Shown here piece after piece: positions 25,143 through 26,902 of a stretch of 26,902 bases of DNA. This DNA comes from an uncultured Succinatimonas sp. GTDB lineage: Bacteria; Pseudomonadota; Gammaproteobacteria; Enterobacterales; Succinivibrionaceae. The notes beneath the pieces are model-generated. The model searched no databases, was not told where the DNA came from, and saw only the letters and a program-made list of their open reading frames with translations. The DNA is taken from assembly GCA_900552905.1 (NCBI GenBank), contig USBR01000012.1:1-26902 (forward strand), given 5' to 3'. How positions within the stretch are numbered: position 1 is the stretch's first letter; every line of letters begins with the position of its first letter. The position numbers were made by a program, and so were the translations under genes.

Positions 25143-26578
25143 AGCCCTAGCTTCTTCATCTTCTGTACTAAGGTCGTCCGATTTATATCTAAGATGACGG
25201 CGGCCTTAGAGACATTACCGTCAGTTTTTCTTAAAGCCTCGCGAATGAGGCTAAATTCAAAATTTGAGACTGTCTGTTTTAAATTGAGCCCCTGAGTGCT
25301 TAAAAGTGGGGTAAGCATATGGGCAATGGCGCTATGGGGGAGTAGATCTTCGTCATTAGCTATGAGATTTTCGTTTTTATAGATCTCCACATCCTCAAAA
25401 TTGTCATCAAAATCTAAGATAGCTTCCTCGGAAATTAAAGTTTGACTCTTTAAAAAATCACCTTGAGAGAGTAAAGGCAGATCACTTTTTAAGATTTCGG
25501 TATTTGGATGGGAGATAAATAGGCAATTGATGAGATGTTTAAGTTCGCGAATATTCCCAGGCCACTGATGCTTTTGTAAAGCTAAGAGCGCTTCAGCGCT
25601 TAAAGTCATAGAACTTTTGGATGTTTCTAAATTTTTTATCATCTCCTCAACTAATAAGGGAATATCTTCACAGCGCTCGCGTAAAGGTGGCATGACTAAG
25701 GGAAAAGCGTTGAGCTGATAATAGAGATCTTCTAAAAAAATTTTACTTTCAACTAAATTCTTTAAATCCTGTTTGGTGGCGGCAATGATACGCACATCGG
25801 CTAAAAGTTCTTGTTTTGCATTGATATTTTTGTATTTATGTTCAGATAGGAGTTCTAAGAGCTTTATTTGTAGGTCTTTAGGTAAGTTAGCAATTTCATC
25901 TAAAAATAAGGTCCCGCCATGTGCAAATTTGAGCGCCTCAGTATTTTTAGCGACAGTGCCATAGATTAAGTCGGCAAGATTATGCTCAGAAACGGTATGA
26001 CAATTGATCTTGATAAAGTTGTGATTGCGGCGATTTGAAAGTGCGTGGATGGTTCTGGCGACTATTTCCTTACCGACTCCGGCCTCACCTGTAATCAATA
26101 CATTAGTATCGCAAAGAGCTAATTGTTTGATGAGGGTTCTAATCTTGCAAATAGCGCCAGAGATACCATTAAGCCTTTTTTCTAAGAGCTCTTCAACATA
26201 TACAGGGCTGAGACTTTGTTTGTATTCAGAAATATAGGCATGACATTTACGCAGTAGCGCCTTAATTTTATCGATATCAAATTCAGAGATAGTGCCGATA
26301 AAATTGGGGGCGCACTTAAAATCTAGATCACTGTCAGTAAGAAGCAAAAAAGCAGTTTGCAGTTCGCTTTGCATCAGGGCCTTTAGCTTTAGGGGATCTT
26401 CTTTAGCGCTAATTACGCAGATATCAATGCGCTCATGGGATTGATTAAAGCAATAGTTGTAGGTGTGTAAATCCGTGACCATGCATTCAATGCCAAGTAA
26501 GCAATCTAAGAGGGCCTTAAGCTCCTGACGTCTATTGTCGTTGTGATCTGCAATCAATAACTTTCCATTAAGAAGCAT
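25139..26578 (-). CDS. FleQ/FlrA-like enhancer-binding regulator with degenerate AAA+ domain
   Basis: 479-residue regulator. Residues 1-115 form a receiver-like domain whose phospho-acceptor position holds Ser57 (ICVIS), so it is probably not phosphorylated, as in FleQ. Residues about 135-370 are the AAA+ domain, with Walker A GEAGVGKE (164-171) and Walker B GGTLFLDE (221-228). Residues about 430-479 are a Fis-type helix-turn-helix ending NRTTLVQKMKKLGL, the hallmark tail of the FleQ/FlrA group. The sigma-54-contacting GAFTGA loop is absent: only 13 residues lie between YG (206-207) and GG (221-222), about eight fewer than usual. Both arginine-finger positions are changed (FREDLYYRLN in the family, FLEDLYYQLN here: Leu282 and Gln288). 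It may act with sigma-70, or as a non-ATPase repressor. ATG 26578 has AGAG about nine bases upstream. Stop overlaps that of ung. Confidence 0.85.
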   Translation of the reverse strand: MLLNGKLLIADHNDNRRQELKALLDCLLGIECMVTDLHTYNYCFNQSHERIDICVISAKEDPLKLKALMQSELQTAFLLLTDSDLDFKCAPNFIGTISEFDIDKIKALLRKCHAYISEYKQSLSPVYVEELLEKRLNGISGAICKIRTLIKQLALCDTNVLITGEAGVGKEIVARTIHALSNRRNHNFIKINCHTVSEHNLADLIYGTVAKNTEALKFAHGGTLFLDEIANLPKDLQIKLLELLSEHKYKNINAKQELLADVRIIAATKQDLKNLVESKIFLEDLYYQLNAFPLVMPPLRERCEDIPLLVEEMIKNLETSKSSMTLSAEALLALQKHQWPGNIRELKHLINCLFISHPNTEILKSDLPLLSQGDFLKSQTLISEEAILDFDDNFEDVEIYKNENLIANDEDLLPHSAIAHMLTPLLSTQGLNLKQTVSNFEFSLIREALRKTDGNVSKAAVILDINRTTLVQKMKKLGL

Positions 26579-26650
26579 GTTTATTTCTCTAATGTGTGGA
26601 GTTAAAAATATTTAATTTGCAAATATTGAATGTTTGTAATTTTTTATTTA

Positions 26651-26679
26651 TCTATACATTCAAGGAGGGCGTATTTTAA
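26651..26679 (-). promoter_or_regulatory. Possible promoter of the FleQ-like gene
   Basis: Leftwards TTAAAA (26679-26674), 17 bp, TATAGA (26656-26651) with an extended -10 TG. The leader is about 70 bases. It is one of several possibilities in this AT-rich gap. Confidence 0.35.
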
Positions 26680-26885
26680 CGCAAGGATGGGATAAAAATC
26701 TTTAATTTTTATAAAAATATAAGCTAAGTTATTTATTTGGTGCAAAAATTTTTATAAATGTTTTGAAAATAATAAGGTTATGAAAAAACTTAATTTAAAT
26801 TAGATAATTACAGCTATCAAAAAGGACTTTATATAGATAAAAGCTATTTATTAAAAGAAGGCTTGTTTTAGATTACTTTAATTTT

Positions 26886-26896
26886 AAAGGAGGGGG
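26886..26896 (+). promoter_or_regulatory. Strong ribosome-binding site for a gene beyond the right edge
   Basis: AAAGGAGGGGG matches the anti-Shine-Dalgarno almost completely. Six bases remain before the window ends, so a start codon is expected within a few bases to the right. Confidence 0.6.
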
Positions 26897-26902
26897 TAAT
26901 TT

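Larger units (their letters stand above)
26579..26902. other. AT-rich region upstream of the FleQ-like gene, to the right edge
   Basis: Very AT-rich, no gene seen. Two leftward promoter-like elements lie at 26651-26679 (TTAAAA, 17 bp, TATAGA preceded by TG). At the right edge AAAGGAGGGGG (26886-26896) is a strong ribosome-binding site, so a rightward gene, divergent from the regulator, probably begins just outside the window. Confidence 0.55.

Noticed and set aside
26661..26690. AAGGAGGG at 26663 as a ribosome site for a small rightward gene
   Set aside because: The nearest ATG (in AAGGATGG) is followed by a stop after one codon; no frame of useful length begins there.
1..26902. CRISPR array, prophage or integrative element
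   Set aside because: No regularly spaced repeats, integrase, phage genes or tRNA-flanking direct repeats were seen; the genes next to the tRNA cluster are housekeeping genes.

Overview
The window reads as chromosomal DNA of an AT-leaning gammaproteobacterium. AlaA, FabV (Y235/K244), PheA, FolD, PBP4, the AraJ-type transporter and the tRNAs are close to enterobacterial, vibrio or Aeromonas forms. Frequent TTA leucine codons, a fused TRAP QM transporter and hexuronide genes would fit an anaerobic gut member of the Aeromonadales such as Succinivibrionaceae. That placement is inference, because no rRNA or marker phylogeny is available here.

Layout. Positions 1-5024 form a glucuronide locus. A TRAP transporter gene and a cytoplasmic beta-glucuronidase gene form a leftward operon, and a LacI-family regulator is divergent from them. 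The gap between them holds one perfect and three imperfect copies of a LacI-type operator and a CRP-like site centred about 41.5 bp upstream of the predicted TRAP start. The glucuronidase reading frame loses homology at position 54/55, before its nucleophile motif, so the gene is cut off or interrupted at the left edge. Next come housekeeping genes: an AraJ-like exporter, an rRNA m5C methyltransferase, alanine aminotransferase, PBP4 (dacB), enoyl-ACP reductase (fabV), a TauE/SafE permease with folD, a Pro-Arg-His-Leu tRNA operon, pheA and a Bax-inhibitor-1 homologue.

Positions 17157-19798 hold a second sugar-acid locus: a FadR-type GntR regulator divergent from KDG kinase and KDPG aldolase. 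These are the last two steps of hexuronate breakdown, so the two loci are probably the first and last parts of one pathway (glucuronide to glucuronate, then KDG to pyruvate plus glyceraldehyde-3-phosphate). The isomerase, reductase and dehydratase in between are not in the window. The right end holds sbcDC (DNA hairpin nuclease), ung (uracil-DNA glycosylase) and a FleQ/FlrA-like regulator.

The most unusual protein is that FleQ/FlrA-like regulator (25139-26578). Its AAA+ domain lacks the sigma-54-contacting GAFTGA loop, both arginine-finger positions are replaced, and its receiver domain lacks the phosphorylatable aspartate. It therefore looks like an enhancer-binding protein converted to another mode of regulation. 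I found no CRISPR array, prophage or complete insertion sequence.
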